DNA from: Weissella confusa
GTDB taxonomy: Bacteria; Bacillota; Bacilli; Lactobacillales; Lactobacillaceae
Length of the DNA stretch: 62,076 nucleotides
Assembly: GCA_016466735.1 (NCBI GenBank)
Contig: JAAOED010000016.1
Coordinates: 1-62,076 of the forward strand
Direction: 5' to 3'
Every line of letters starts with the position of its first letter. The stretch's first letter is position 1. Shown here in pieces: positions 29,765-40,041 of the stretch. Below the pieces are notes generated by a model that saw only the letters and a list, made by a program, of their open reading frames with translations, was not told where the DNA came from and made no database searches. The position numbers and the translations under genes were made by a program.

Positions 29765-30355
29765 TTAATGCGATTTAATTGATGATTCCAGTCTATCAGA
29801 CTGGGTTTGACCTGGCAACTCGGTATGCAATTCGTAAGACGACCCGAGCATGCGCTGGGGTGTTGCGAAGAATGACAGCCAAGGAGCTGTGCGACCGCTG
29901 GCGATAAATTGCCAGCGATCCAAGAAGGCAGCAATCAAAACGAGTTGCGCTTCATTTGGCTCATCATAAATGGTGATGGCCAAACGACCATCGTTATTTG
30001 GCTGCGTGATTGCCAGTTGGTGGTGTAGGTGGGTGATTTGAAATTTTTGTTTGTCCAGATTACCCAGAATCAACCAATTCAAACCACTCACAAATGATAT
30101 TTCGTGTAGTTGCAATGATAGGCCGATTGAACCTACTTGCTGCCCACTAACTGTCATTGTGAAACGGGGCAGAAAACCTAATGAAGCCTGTTCGAGTTCA
30201 GCTAAGACCGTTGCGCTTTGATTAAGTATTCGAAGGGTATTACCCTTTTGACCCATTTCTCCGGTAATATAATAAGCGATGGCTCCGGTAGCGTCTGTTA
30301 CAAGACTCATGCCGGTTGCCGAGTGGGTAACTTGTGTTAATCGTAATTGACGCAT
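29765..30355 (-). CDS. LURP-one-related-like protein (196 aa)
   Basis: AAGGAGG precedes the minus-strand ATG. The pattern of short beta strands (LVTDATGAIAYYITGEMG, LRILNQSATVLAELEQ, FTMTVSGQQVGSIG) resembles the tubby-like LURP-one/YxjI family; this is recognition by pattern only. No signal peptide or membrane segment. It ends 2 nt before the riboswitch, so it may feed transcripts into it, but a link to guanidine is not shown. Confidence 0.6.
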   Translation of the reverse strand: MRQLRLTQVTHSATGMSLVTDATGAIAYYITGEMGQKGNTLRILNQSATVLAELEQASLGFLPRFTMTVSGQQVGSIGLSLQLHEISFVSGLNWLILGNLDKQKFQITHLHHQLAITQPNNDGRLAITIYDEPNEAQLVLIAAFLDRWQFIASGRTAPWLSFFATPQRMLGSSYELHTELPGQTQSDRLESSIKSH

Positions 30356-30413
30356 CCCAAAGTCCTCCTTATGACTATTATATAGAATTCACAGAAGAAA
30401 AGCGGTGATTAAC

Positions 30414-31079
30414 ATGGAGAAATTATCAAAAACAGATTGGTGGGGACCGTTGCAAACTGTTATGGGCCCCGAATATTGGGAACGTGTGGCAACCTTTTTG
30501 AAGGATGTTTATGCACATGGTGAGGTCTATCCAGCCTTGCCAAATGTTTTTGCAGCACTTGTTGCGACACCTTTAACTGATGTCAAAGTTGTGATTCTTG
30601 GTCAAGATCCGTATCCAAATCCAGGGCAGGCGCAGGGGTTGAGTTTTTCAGTACCGGCTGAAATGGCCTTGCCTAAATCCTTAATCAATATTTATCGAGA
30701 ACTGGCGGATGATCTGCAGGGTGCAGTGCCAGCTGATGGTGATTTGCATCGTTGGGCAGAACAAGGCGTTTTATTGTTGAATACTGTGCTCACTGTGCCG
30801 GCACATCAAGCAGGTGGGCACGCTGGCCAAATTTGGGAACCACTAACTGATGCCATCATTTCACTGGTGGCTGAGCAAAAACAGCCGACCGTCTTTATTC
30901 TTTGGGGCAAGCAGGCGCAGGCAAAGCGCAAGCTAATTGTCGGTGAACACAATTTGATTTTAGAAGCGCCGCATCCAAGTCCATTGTCAGCTTATCGTGG
31001 CTTTTTCGGGTCAAAGCCATTTAGTCAAACGAATGATTTTCTGCGTGAAAATGGCGTTCAACCAATTAATTGGGTTTGA
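30414..31079 (+). CDS. ung: Uracil-DNA glycosylase
   Basis: Removes uracil from DNA (221 aa). The catalytic Asp lies in GQDPYPNPGQAQGLSFS and the DNA-inserting loop in HPSPLSAYRGFFG. ATG 30414 is preferred; a GTG 9 nt earlier in frame is an alternative. Divergent from the LURP-one-like gene. Confidence 0.95.
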   Translation: MEKLSKTDWWGPLQTVMGPEYWERVATFLKDVYAHGEVYPALPNVFAALVATPLTDVKVVILGQDPYPNPGQAQGLSFSVPAEMALPKSLINIYRELADDLQGAVPADGDLHRWAEQGVLLLNTVLTVPAHQAGGHAGQIWEPLTDAIISLVAEQKQPTVFILWGKQAQAKRKLIVGEHNLILEAPHPSPLSAYRGFFGSKPFSQTNDFLRENGVQPINWV

Positions 31080-31189
31080 TGTGAAAAAAATCACAATATT
31101 TCCCCCTTTTCACTAGTAAATGGGCTGATTATTTGTAATAATAGATTTTGTAAGATAAATAACGATTTTAAAAGTGGAGGTTTTCCATC

Positions 31190-32167
31190 ATGGAACTCTT
31201 TGAACAATTGTCATCACAAATTAAGGGCCAAGGTAAGACTTTGGTATTCCCTGAAGGGGAAGACGTACGTATCCAAGGTGCAGCTATTCGTTTGGCTGCC
31301 GAAGAATTGGTAAAGCCAATTTTGTTGGGTAACAAGGCTGAAATCGAAGCAACTGCAGCAGCAAACAACTTCGACTTGTCAGGTGTTCAAATCGTGGACC
31401 CAGCTGAGTATCCAGCTGACGCCCGTGAGAAGATGGTTGATGCATTGGTTGAGCGTCGTAACGGTAAGACAGACGCAGCTACTGCTTCAAAGTGGTTGGA
31501 AGACGTAAACTACTTCGGAACGATGTTGGTATACCTTGGTGTTGCTGACGGTATGGTTTCAGGTGCAACTCACCCAACTGGTGACACTGTACGTCCTGCT
31601 TTGCAAATCATCAAGACGGCACCAGGTTCATCACGTATCTCAGGTGCATTCGTCATGCAACGCGATGACGAGCGTTACATCTTTGCCGATGCCGCTATTA
31701 ACATCGACATTGACGCACAAACGATGGCTGAAATTGCTATCCAATCAGCTAACACGGCTAAGGTATTTGGTATCGATCCTAAGGTTGCAATGTTGAGCTT
31801 CTCAACGAAGGGATCAGCTAAGGCACCACAAGTTGATAAGGTTGCCGAAGCTACGTTGTTGGCTAAGACAGCTGCACCTGAGTTGGCCATTGATGGTGAA
31901 TTGCAATTCGACGCCGCCTTTGTTGAGTCAGTTGCAGCCGCTAAGGCTCCAGAATCAGAGGTTGCTGGTCACGCTAACGTCTTCGTATTCCCTGACTTGC
32001 AATCAGGTAACATCGGTTACAAGATTGCACAACGTTTGGGTGGATTCGAAGCTATCGGACCTGTTTTGCAAGGTTTGGCAAAGCCAATCTCAGACTTGTC
32101 ACGTGGTGCTAACGAAGAAGATGTCTACAAGGTAGCCATCATCACGGCAGCACAAGCAATGGCCTAA
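31190..32167 (+). CDS. pta: Phosphate acetyltransferase
   Basis: Interconverts acetyl-CoA and acetyl phosphate (325 aa). The short class without an N-terminal regulatory domain. GATHPTGDTVRPALQIIK and the C-terminal ANVFVFPDLQSGNIGYKIAQRLGG are characteristic. In heterofermenters it serves the phosphoketolase route to ethanol or acetate. GGAGG lies before the ATG and codon bias indicates high expression. Confidence 0.95.
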   Translation: MELFEQLSSQIKGQGKTLVFPEGEDVRIQGAAIRLAAEELVKPILLGNKAEIEATAAANNFDLSGVQIVDPAEYPADAREKMVDALVERRNGKTDAATASKWLEDVNYFGTMLVYLGVADGMVSGATHPTGDTVRPALQIIKTAPGSSRISGAFVMQRDDERYIFADAAINIDIDAQTMAEIAIQSANTAKVFGIDPKVAMLSFSTKGSAKAPQVDKVAEATLLAKTAAPELAIDGELQFDAAFVESVAAAKAPESEVAGHANVFVFPDLQSGNIGYKIAQRLGGFEAIGPVLQGLAKPISDLSRGANEEDVYKVAIITAAQAMA

Positions 32168-32182
32168 TTAAAGATTGAAAAT

Positions 32183-32218
32183 AAACTCATGGATCGATTG
32201 GTCCGTGAGTTTTTTTGT
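32183..32218 (+). terminator. Terminator after pta
   Basis: AACTCATGGATC pairs, with two wobble pairs, with GGTCCGTGAGTT, followed by seven T. Confidence 0.88.
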
Positions 32219-32322
32219 TTCCAAATTGGCGAGAGAAACGCCTAAACACTTAGTCCCACTAATGGGAAACGGCTTCCTTTTTCGTCTGTAATCTATCTGT
32301 CAAAAATGGTATACTTATACCT

Positions 32323-32796
32323 ATGAGATTAGCAGTGAATACAGTAGAAGAAACACAAGCATTGGCTGCTAAACTAGCGGCCAATGTTCAACCAGGGGAC
32401 ACCATCTTATTGAACGGTGACCTTGGTGCCGGAAAAACAACCTTTACCCAAGGATTTGCCAGGGCACTTGGCATTAAGCGTCCTTTGAAGAGTCCGACAT
32501 TTACATTGGTACGTGAATATCAAACAGAAAATTTCCCACTATACCACTTGGACGTTTATCGTTTGGGTGAAGAAGGTGGGGCTGAAGAATTAGGCCTAGC
32601 TGAATATTTTGGCGGTGAGGGTGTTGCTTTGATTGAATGGTCAGAGTTTATCCAATCTGAATTGCCAACGGATGTGTTAACGATTGACTTGGATCGTGTC
32701 TCATCGGATACGACAGGCAACCAACGCACAATCACGGTTAGTGCAAAAGGCCCTCGTAGCCAGGCACTATTAGCAGCTATCGAAGGAGAAGCGTAA
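32323..32796 (+). CDS. tsaE: tRNA t6A biosynthesis ATPase TsaE
   Basis: P-loop ATPase needed for threonylcarbamoyl-adenosine formation at tRNA position 37 (157 aa). Walker A GDLGAGKTT lies near residues 32-40; SPTFTLVREY and PLYHLDVYRL follow. First gene of a long tight run reaching glmM. Its stop overlaps the next start by 1 nt. Confidence 0.93.
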   Translation: MRLAVNTVEETQALAAKLAANVQPGDTILLNGDLGAGKTTFTQGFARALGIKRPLKSPTFTLVREYQTENFPLYHLDVYRLGEEGGAEELGLAEYFGGEGVALIEWSEFIQSELPTDVLTIDLDRVSSDTTGNQRTITVSAKGPRSQALLAAIEGEA

Positions 32797-33308
32797 TGGA
32801 TGTCATGATTAGACCAGCTGAAGGGCAAGATGCTAAGCCAATGTTGGCGTTGTTGCATCAGTTGCAATCAGAATCAACGACCTTCATGGTGGCTCAGGAC
32901 TTGGGCAAAATTGATGACGTAACCGAGTCTGATAATATCAGTTACTTGCAATCAACAACCAACAATATTATTTTGTTGGCAGCTAGTGACGAAGGTGACT
33001 TGTTTGGCATTATTTCAGCGGCTGCGTTACCAAACCAACCACGCGAAGTGGAAGTGGGCGTCGCGGTACTTGAAGCTTATCAAGGATTTGGTTTGGCCCA
33101 GGCGTTGATTGCTGAAATGTTGGATTGGGCAACCGATTACAGTTCAGTCGATGTTATCCGCTTAACGGTGCAAGCACATAATGCGCCAGCTATTCATATT
33201 TATGAGAAGTTTGGCTTTGAGCGCGTGACTGGTTCTGATGCTATCGTTCTTGACGGTGCAGGCCAGCCGGTTGCAGCCTTTGATATGATGCTCGATATTA
33301 GAAACTAA
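32796..33308 (+). CDS. GNAT-family N-acetyltransferase
   Basis: Acetyl-CoA-dependent transferase (170 aa). The acetyl-CoA loop is VGVAVLEAYQGFGLAQAL, and VQAHNAPAIHIYEKFGFE is the usual C-terminal motif. It occupies the place after tsaE where rimI is often found, but similarity to RimI is not strong enough to name it. Substrate unknown. Confidence 0.85.
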   Translation: MDVMIRPAEGQDAKPMLALLHQLQSESTTFMVAQDLGKIDDVTESDNISYLQSTTNNIILLAASDEGDLFGIISAAALPNQPREVEVGVAVLEAYQGFGLAQALIAEMLDWATDYSSVDVIRLTVQAHNAPAIHIYEKFGFERVTGSDAIVLDGAGQPVAAFDMMLDIRN

Positions 33309-33327
33309 CAATTGAGGAATAGATAAC

Positions 33328-33861
33328 ATGAATTTTGTCGCAATGGACTTTGAAACAGCGAGTGCACAGCGTCATAGTGCCGTTTCAATGGCACTTGTGG
33401 TGGTGCGCGACAATGTACTCGTTGATGAATTTTATACGTTAATTAAGCCGGAATCATATTTTGATGCTCGCAACACCAAAATACACGGTATTACTGAGGC
33501 GGATGTTGCTGATGCACCGAAGTTTCCAGCAGTATGGGATCACATCAAGCAATTTTATACACCAAATCAATTGGTGATTGCGCACAATGCACCATTTGAT
33601 AATGGGGTTTTGCGTGAGACATTAGGACACTACGGTATTTCGGCACCACATTATTTGTCATTAGATACTGTTCGTACCTCGCGTAAGTTGTATCCACAAC
33701 TGCCAAATCACAAGTTGAACACAGTTGCGGCTGCGTTGAATATTGATTTGGAACACCACCACAACGCTTTGGATGATACGGTTGCAGCAGCACGCATCTT
33801 GGTGACGCAAGCTGAACAATTCGGGGTTGACCCATTGAAACAATTAGTAAAGGTTATTTAG
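33328..33861 (+). CDS. DEDDh 3'-5' exonuclease, DNA polymerase III epsilon-like
   Basis: Single-domain exonuclease (177 aa). The acidic residues lie in AMDFETA, HNAPFDNGVLRE and HHNALDDTVAAA, where the His and Asp complete the DEDDh set. It lacks helicase or other domains. DNA or RNA proofreading or trimming is likely, but the substrate is not evident. Confidence 0.88.
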   Translation: MNFVAMDFETASAQRHSAVSMALVVVRDNVLVDEFYTLIKPESYFDARNTKIHGITEADVADAPKFPAVWDHIKQFYTPNQLVIAHNAPFDNGVLRETLGHYGISAPHYLSLDTVRTSRKLYPQLPNHKLNTVAAALNIDLEHHHNALDDTVAAARILVTQAEQFGVDPLKQLVKVI

Positions 33862-33874
33862 CGGAGAAAGAGTG

Positions 33875-34768
33875 ATGACAACACAACTAAAGACAGCCTT
33901 TCCAGGGCTAGAAATTCAACAAAACGTTGATTTGTCAGCATACACAAACACACGAGTTGGTGGAAATGCCGAATGGGCGTTCTGGCCACATGATGATGAA
34001 GAATTACGTGATGTTTTGTTGTACGCTAATGACAATGACATGCCAGTGACGGTCCTTGGAAATGCGTCTAACTTGATTATTACGGATGCTGGTCTAGTAG
34101 GCTTGGTTATCTTCTTAACTAAGATGACTGACATCGCAGTGTCTGGTACGCGCATTAAAGCTCATGCTGGTGCTGCCATTATTGATGTGACCCAAGTAGC
34201 TCGTGAACATGACTTGTCAGGTATCGAATGGGCCGCAGGTATCCCAGGTTCTGTTGGGGGTGCCGTTTACATGAACGCGGGTGCTTATGGTGGTCAGGTT
34301 GACGAATGGCTTGAATCAGCTGACGTTATGACACCAACTGGTGAAATTAAGACGTACACAAACGAAGAATTGGCGTTTGCCTACCGTCACAGTTTGGTAC
34401 AAGAAACCGGCGATGTCATCTTGGCCGCAACGTTTAAGTTGGAACCAGGAGATGGTGCTGAAATTGAAGCTAAGATGGAAGATTTCAACCAAAAGCGTGC
34501 AAGTAAGCAACCTTTGGAGTTCCCATCTTGCGGTTCTGTGTTCAAGCGCCCAGAAGGTTACTTTGCTGGAAAATTGATTATGGATGCTGGCTTGCAAGGC
34601 TTCCAAATCGGTGGTGCACAAGTATCAACAAAACACGCAGGATTCATTGTTAATCGTGGCGATGCAACCGGTTCAGATTACATCAACGTAATCAAGCACG
34701 TTCAATCAGTCGTCAAGGAAAAGTTTGGCGTTGATTTGGAAACTGAAGTGCGTATTTTGGGATTGTAA
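33875..34768 (+). CDS. murB: UDP-N-acetylenolpyruvoylglucosamine reductase
   Basis: NADPH-dependent FAD enzyme that makes UDP-MurNAc for peptidoglycan (298 aa). TRVGGNAEWAFWP, VLGNASNLII, EWAAGIPGSVGGAVYMNAGAYGG and CGSVFKRPEGYFAGKLI are conserved. ATG 33875 follows CGGAGAAAG; a GTG one codon earlier is the alternative. Fits the envelope theme of this run. Confidence 0.96.
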   Translation: MTTQLKTAFPGLEIQQNVDLSAYTNTRVGGNAEWAFWPHDDEELRDVLLYANDNDMPVTVLGNASNLIITDAGLVGLVIFLTKMTDIAVSGTRIKAHAGAAIIDVTQVAREHDLSGIEWAAGIPGSVGGAVYMNAGAYGGQVDEWLESADVMTPTGEIKTYTNEELAFAYRHSLVQETGDVILAATFKLEPGDGAEIEAKMEDFNQKRASKQPLEFPSCGSVFKRPEGYFAGKLIMDAGLQGFQIGGAQVSTKHAGFIVNRGDATGSDYINVIKHVQSVVKEKFGVDLETEVRILGL

Positions 34769-34794
34769 TTTGTAATTGAATTAGGGGAGGATTT

Positions 34795-36852
34795 ATGGAG
34801 TTATTACAAACCATAGTGGCGTTAACGTCATTAGTGGTCATTAGTAATATTTTGTCTCACTTCCTCAAACGTGTGCCGGTCAGCTTGATCCAAATCGCTT
34901 TGGGTCTGCTGGCCGCTTTGTTTTTTAATCTACACGTTGAGTTAGAGACAGAATGGTTCTTGTTGCTGTTTATTGCACCACTTTTGTATTCCGATGCTTG
35001 GCGCTTTCCAAAGAAAGAACTTTGGGAGCTTCGCGGAGCCATTTTCGGAAATGCCATTTTATTGGTATTTATTACCACAATCTTAGGTGGATTTATTATT
35101 TATGCTTTGGTACCGGAATTACCATTACCGGTAGCTTTGGCCATCGCAGCTATCTTGTCACCAACTGATCCGGTGGCCGTGGCAGCGATTGCTAAGCAAG
35201 CAAAATTGCCACCATCAATCATGCACTTGGTTGCTGGTGAAAGTTTGATTAACGATGCCAGTGGTTTGGTGGGATTCAAATTTGCTGTCGCAGCTGCTTC
35301 AGCGGGAACGTTCTCACTATTTGCCGCAACATCTAATTTCCTATACATTTCTTTGATGGGGACGGTTGTTGGATTGGTATTGGGATTTGCATTGAATACC
35401 TTGGGCGACTGGTTATCAGCTCACGGTAATACTGATGTTGTTTTCCGCGTGGTGTTACAACTGTTCACACCGTTCTTGGTCTACCTATTGGCGGAAGAGC
35501 TTCATACGTCAGGAGTTATCGCGGTCGTGGTGGCTGCCATTGTTCAGAATTTGCATACGCAGAATGATGCGGATTACTCAGGTGAGTTGCACGTGGTAGG
35601 TATCAATACCTGGAACGTATTTGGTTATCTTTTGAACGGCTATATTTTCGTTATCCTAGGAATTGAATTGCCATTGGCGACGAACCTTGGAAATTCAGTG
35701 TCACTACCAATGGCGTTGCTATATGCTGTCATTACGTGGCTGGTCATCTTCGGTATGCGTGTGATTTGGACGTACATTAACCAATGGGTTCGCTTGAAGA
35801 ACCACAAGAACGAAACCGCTTCTTGGCGTGTGGCGTTATTGTCAGGACTATCAGGTGTCCGTGGTGCCGTGACGATGGCCGGTGTGTTGTCTGTGCCATT
35901 GATGACAGACTCAGGTGTGCCATTCCCACAACGTTCATTGATGCTATTTATTGCAGCGATTGCGATTATCATCTCGTTGTTGGCTGCGGTTATCTTCTTG
36001 CCACTGTTGGCTGAAAAGCCCAAGACACAGGTGCCACCTGGTGACACAGAAGCGCATCCGGTCGTTGCCCAACACATGTCTGAAGCGCGTGCGCGTGTCT
36101 ATGTCTTGCAGTCAGCGGTTCGTGAAATTGAGACGCGTCGTCGTGAATCAAATCAAGCAATTGCCTACGAAATTATTTTGCGTTACCAAATGCAAATTCG
36201 TCAGTTGCAGATGCGCTTTATGAAGGCCGACAAGTTAAGCCCAATTTTGAAGGCTGAAATCAACCTACGTGAAATTGCGTTGGATGCTGAGCGTAGTGCA
36301 TTGCGAAAGCTATTAGTGGAAGAACGTATTACGCCACTGGTCTTTGCCAGTGAAAACCGTCGTATTGATCGTATGGAAGCTGATCTGGATGATTTGGTGA
36401 CGCACGACAAGCGTAAGCGCACATGGCGCCAGCTTAAGCGTTTCGTTGTGATGACGCGTCGCTCAATCCGTGTTTGGTTGAGTGATGATTCATCTGATCG
36501 TTTGATTGCCGAGTACAATGTTGCGCGTCACGAAGCAGCTAAGGAAGCGATTTCTGCGATTTCTGCTTATCTTGAAAGTGAAGCTGGTCAAGCTTCGAAG
36601 ACTGATCAAACGGCAGCTTACAATTTGATTATTACGTACCGTTCACGCCTTGAGCATGAGAAGCATGATCATGGTGGTCCACAACAAGAAGCGTTGGTCC
36701 GTATGGATCTTGAAGTTGCTGGATTAAATGCCCAACGTGAAGCGACGCAACATTTGTATGATGCGCACTTTATCTCAGCTGAGACGGGGTTGAAGATTCG
36801 ACAAATGATTAACTTTGCTGAGGCGGGAATGTTAACTGATGAAGAAGAATAG
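34795..36852 (+). CDS. CPA1-family Na+/H+ antiporter
   Basis: Cation/proton exchanger of the NhaP/NHE type (685 aa). Residues 1-410 hold about 12 membrane helices with the SPTDPVAVAAI and ESLINDASGL motifs that bind cations. Residues about 420-685 form a long charged helical cytoplasmic domain with probable coiled coils, likely regulatory. Being next to the c-di-AMP synthase is notable because c-di-AMP controls ion transport in Firmicutes; direct binding here is speculation. Confidence 0.88.
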   Translation: MELLQTIVALTSLVVISNILSHFLKRVPVSLIQIALGLLAALFFNLHVELETEWFLLLFIAPLLYSDAWRFPKKELWELRGAIFGNAILLVFITTILGGFIIYALVPELPLPVALAIAAILSPTDPVAVAAIAKQAKLPPSIMHLVAGESLINDASGLVGFKFAVAAASAGTFSLFAATSNFLYISLMGTVVGLVLGFALNTLGDWLSAHGNTDVVFRVVLQLFTPFLVYLLAEELHTSGVIAVVVAAIVQNLHTQNDADYSGELHVVGINTWNVFGYLLNGYIFVILGIELPLATNLGNSVSLPMALLYAVITWLVIFGMRVIWTYINQWVRLKNHKNETASWRVALLSGLSGVRGAVTMAGVLSVPLMTDSGVPFPQRSLMLFIAAIAIIISLLAAVIFLPLLAEKPKTQVPPGDTEAHPVVAQHMSEARARVYVLQSAVREIETRRRESNQAIAYEIILRYQMQIRQLQMRFMKADKLSPILKAEINLREIALDAERSALRKLLVEERITPLVFASENRRIDRMEADLDDLVTHDKRKRTWRQLKRFVVMTRRSIRVWLSDDSSDRLIAEYNVARHEAAKEAISAISAYLESEAGQASKTDQTAAYNLIITYRSRLEHEKHDHGGPQQEALVRMDLEVAGLNAQREATQHLYDAHFISAETGLKIRQMINFAEAGMLTDEEE

Positions 36853-36861
36853 GGGGACGTT

Positions 36862-37695
36862 ATGAACATTGATTTTGAATCACTCATAAAAACTATTAGC
36901 GTCGTCCGTATTATCGATATTGTCATCGTTTGGTGGCTGTTGTACCGCTTGATGATGTTGATTCGCGGAACGAAAGCCGTCACGTTGCTACGTGGTGTTG
37001 GTATCGTTATCGCGGTTAAGCTAATCAGTTGGTACGTTGGTTTGACGACCATTTCTTGGTTGACTGATCAAATCATTAATTGGGGAGTTATTGCATTGGT
37101 AGTTGTGTTCCAGCCAGAAATTCGTCGTGGTTTGGAGCACTTGGGGCGCTCAGCTTTGTTTAAGCAAAAGCAAGCCTACCAGCAGGAAACACGTTTGATT
37201 AATGAATTGGATGATGCCATTCAATACATGTCAAAGCGTCATATTGGTGCCCTAATTTCGATTGAAATGGAAACCGGTTTGGAAGAGTACATTGAAACTG
37301 GGATTAAAATTGACGCTGAAGTTTCAAGTCAATTATTGATTAATACGTTTATTCCGAATACACCGTTGCACGATGGTGCGGTTATCATTAAGGACGCACG
37401 ATTAGCAGCAGCAGCGGCTTATCTACCGTTGTCCGATAACCCAACGATTCCAAAGGAACTGGGAACTCGTCACCGTGCGTCAGTTGGAATTTCGGAAGTA
37501 ACGGATGCCCTAACGATTGTTGTGTCAGAAGAAACAGGGGATGTCTCAATCACGCGTAATGCGGAATTGATGCAATCACTGTCTCGCGAAGACTATCGCA
37601 AGTACTTAACACGTCAGTTGGTGCCAGCTGATGGGGATGTCAAGCAGACATGGTGGTCACGCGTGATGCCATTTGGTAAGCGAGGTGAGAAGTAA
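36862..37695 (+). CDS. cdaA: Diadenylate cyclase CdaA
   Basis: Makes cyclic di-AMP from two ATP (277 aa). Three N-terminal membrane helices, then the DAC domain with LHDGAVII and the RHR of GTRHRASVGISE, both needed for catalysis. The order cdaA-cdaR-glmM is strongly conserved in Firmicutes and supports the call. Confidence 0.96.
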   Translation: MNIDFESLIKTISVVRIIDIVIVWWLLYRLMMLIRGTKAVTLLRGVGIVIAVKLISWYVGLTTISWLTDQIINWGVIALVVVFQPEIRRGLEHLGRSALFKQKQAYQQETRLINELDDAIQYMSKRHIGALISIEMETGLEEYIETGIKIDAEVSSQLLINTFIPNTPLHDGAVIIKDARLAAAAAYLPLSDNPTIPKELGTRHRASVGISEVTDALTIVVSEETGDVSITRNAELMQSLSREDYRKYLTRQLVPADGDVKQTWWSRVMPFGKRGEK

Positions 37696-37696
37696 C

Positions 37697-38677
37697 ATGA
37701 AAAAAGGATATGACAAAATTGTCTATGTTGTTGCGACTTTGCTTGTTGCCATCTTAATGTCAGCCTACGCGGACGGCCAATCTAATGGGACAACGCGTAC
37801 GAAGACTGCGACGAGCGAGTCTACCACGGGGTTGCTCAAAGGGATGGTATCCTCTAAAACGGAAACTGTCGCAGTGCCTGTGCAATTGACGGGGATTGAT
37901 ACAGACGACTATTACATTAACGGGGTGCCGGATACGGTTGATGTGACGCTAACGGGTTCATCAGCGTTAGTAACGGCCGCTAAGAACACTAAGAACTTCC
38001 AAGTCTATGCTGATTTGAAGAAGTTGACTGATGGTGAGCACACAGTTGCTTTGAAAGTGTCAGGGTTGAATCGCGATTTGACTTATAAGCTAGCGAAGCA
38101 GAAATTAACGATTACCATTTACAAGCGTACGTCTGCTTATTACACGGTCCACACGGACTACAATAAGGATGCGATTGCTGATGGTTACACAGTTGGTACG
38201 GTGACATCTTCAGTGAATAACGTGCAATTGATGGGACGTCAAAGTGCGATTGATTCAGTTGCAAGCGTTGTCGCTGCGGTTAATTTGCAACGTGATACGA
38301 AGAAATCTGTTTCACAGGAAGTTAATCTGCAAGCACTTGATGTGAATGGTCACGTGGTTGACGTGGCAATTTCACCACAAGTGACGACGGTGAAGATTCC
38401 AGTTTCTGCTGGAACAGGCACGAAGCAAGTGCCGATTGCAATTAAAACAAAGAACGGCAATGCCGATGATTTCGATCTTACGGGGTCTGTGAATGAAATC
38501 ACAGTTCGTGGTAAGATTGACGTATTAAATAAATTAAAGGAAATTCCAGTTACTGTTGATTTGTCTGGCGTAACAAGTGCGTCATCTCAGACCATTACTG
38601 TTAACACGCCAGAAGGTACAGACAGCGTTGATCCAACGACAGTAACAATTACAATTACGCCGAAGGAGCAAAATTAA
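37697..38677 (+). CDS. cdaR: YbbR-domain regulator of CdaA
   Basis: Extracytoplasmic regulator of the cyclase (326 aa). One membrane helix near residues 8-24 and then repeated YbbR beta domains, seen as recurring VPV-type and VDVTLTGS/NEITVRGK motifs. ATG 37697 with GAGAAG upstream is chosen; the CdaA stop is directly before it. Confidence 0.92.
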   Translation: MKKGYDKIVYVVATLLVAILMSAYADGQSNGTTRTKTATSESTTGLLKGMVSSKTETVAVPVQLTGIDTDDYYINGVPDTVDVTLTGSSALVTAAKNTKNFQVYADLKKLTDGEHTVALKVSGLNRDLTYKLAKQKLTITIYKRTSAYYTVHTDYNKDAIADGYTVGTVTSSVNNVQLMGRQSAIDSVASVVAAVNLQRDTKKSVSQEVNLQALDVNGHVVDVAISPQVTTVKIPVSAGTGTKQVPIAIKTKNGNADDFDLTGSVNEITVRGKIDVLNKLKEIPVTVDLSGVTSASSQTITVNTPEGTDSVDPTTVTITITPKEQN

Positions 38678-38680
38678 GAC

Positions 38681-40039
38681 ATGGTTGAATTACATTACTT
38701 TGGAACAGATGGGGTTCGCGGTATTGCGAACAAGGAGCTAACACCTGAGTTAGCTTTTCGACTAGGACGAATGGGTGGTGCGGTATTGACGCGTCACGCT
38801 GAAGGACGTCGCCCACGTGTGTTGGTAGGACGTGATACACGTATGTCTGGTCAAATGCTTGAACATGCTTTGATTGCTGGTTTGCTTTCTGTTGGTATTG
38901 AAATCTTGCGTTTGAACGTTATTTCAACGCCAGGTGTTGCGTACCTAGTTCGTGCACAAAAGGCTGATGCTGGTGCACAAATCACAGCATCACACAACCC
39001 GGCTGAAGACAATGGTATCAAGTTCTTCGGGGCTGATGGTTTCAAGTTGTCAGACGAATTGGAAGCTGAAATTGAAGCGTTGTTGGACGCGCCAGAAGAT
39101 ACGTTGCCTCGCCCAGCTGCTGAAGGTTTGGGAACTGTTTCTGACTTCCCAGAAGGTGCTGCTAAGTACCTTGAGTACTTGCAAACGACGATTCCTGATA
39201 ACTTGGATGGTATGAACATTGCCATTGATGCTGCCAACGGTGCAACGTCAGGCCTTGTCGCAAACTTGTTTGCTGATATGGGGGCTGACTTCGTTACGAT
39301 GGCAACATCACCTGATGGTTTGAACATCAACAAGGGGGTGGGGTCAACGCACCCAGAGGCAATCGCTAAGTTTACGGTTGAAAATGGTGCCCAAGTTGGG
39401 TTGGCCTTCGACGGTGACGGTGACCGTTTGATTGCCGTAGACGAAAACGGTGACATTGTTGATGGTGATAAGGTCATGTTTATCACTGGTAAGTACTTGT
39501 CAGAGCACGGTCGCTTGAAGCAAGACACGATTGTAACGACAGTTATGTCAAACATCGGAATGTACAAGGCAATGGCTGAGAACAATATCTCATCTGTTAA
39601 GACAGCTGTTGGTGATCGTTACGTTGTTGAAGAGATGTTGAAGTCAGGTTACAACCTTGGTGGTGAGCAATCTGGTCACGTGGTCTTCTTGGATTGGTCA
39701 ACGACGGGTGACGGTATGTTGACGGCGTTGCAATTGTTGCATGTGATGAAGTCAACGGGTAAGAAGTTGTCAGAGCTTGCGGCTGAGATGACGGTTTACC
39801 CACAAAAGTTGGTTAACGTTAAGGTACAAGACAAGAAGGCTGCGTTGGAGAACGAAGCCATCAAGCAAGTGATTGCCGAAGTCGAAGCTGAGATGGGTGA
39901 CAATGGTCGTGTCCTAGTTCGTCCTTCAGGTACACAAGACTTGTTGCGTGTCATGGCCGAAGCGCAAACTGAAGAACTTGTCAGTGAATACGTTGACCGT
40001 ATTGTTGCGGTTGTTCGTAAAGAAGTTGGGGTAGACTAA
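38681..40039 (+). CDS. glmM: Phosphoglucosamine mutase
   Basis: Converts glucosamine 6-phosphate to the 1-phosphate on the way to UDP-GlcNAc (452 aa). The phosphoserine lies in [11 protein letters not shown], the metal loop is DGDGDRL, the sugar loop GGEQSGH and the phosphate loop [12 protein letters not shown]. The last is usually RPSGTEPLIRVM, so it has diverged a little. Confidence 0.96.
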   Translation: MVELHYFGTDGVRGIANKELTPELAFRLGRMGGAVLTRHAEGRRPRVLVGRDTRMSGQMLEHALIAGLLSVGIEILRLNVISTPGVAYLVRAQKADAGAQITASHNPAEDNGIKFFGADGFKLSDELEAEIEALLDAPEDTLPRPAAEGLGTVSDFPEGAAKYLEYLQTTIPDNLDGMNIAIDAANGATSGLVANLFADMGADFVTMATSPDGLNINKGVGSTHPEAIAKFTVENGAQVGLAFDGDGDRLIAVDENGDIVDGDKVMFITGKYLSEHGRLKQDTIVTTVMSNIGMYKAMAENNISSVKTAVGDRYVVEEMLKSGYNLGGEQSGHVVFLDWSTTGDGMLTALQLLHVMKSTGKKLSELAAEMTVYPQKLVNVKVQDKKAALENEAIKQVIAEVEAEMGDNGRVLVRPSGTQDLLRVMAEAQTEELVSEYVDRIVAVVRKEVGVD

Positions 40040-40041
40040 TA

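Noticed and set aside
35640-36077. Antisense open frames within the antiporter and other housekeeping genes
   Set aside because: Typical shadow frames in genes with strong codon bias; no independent signals.
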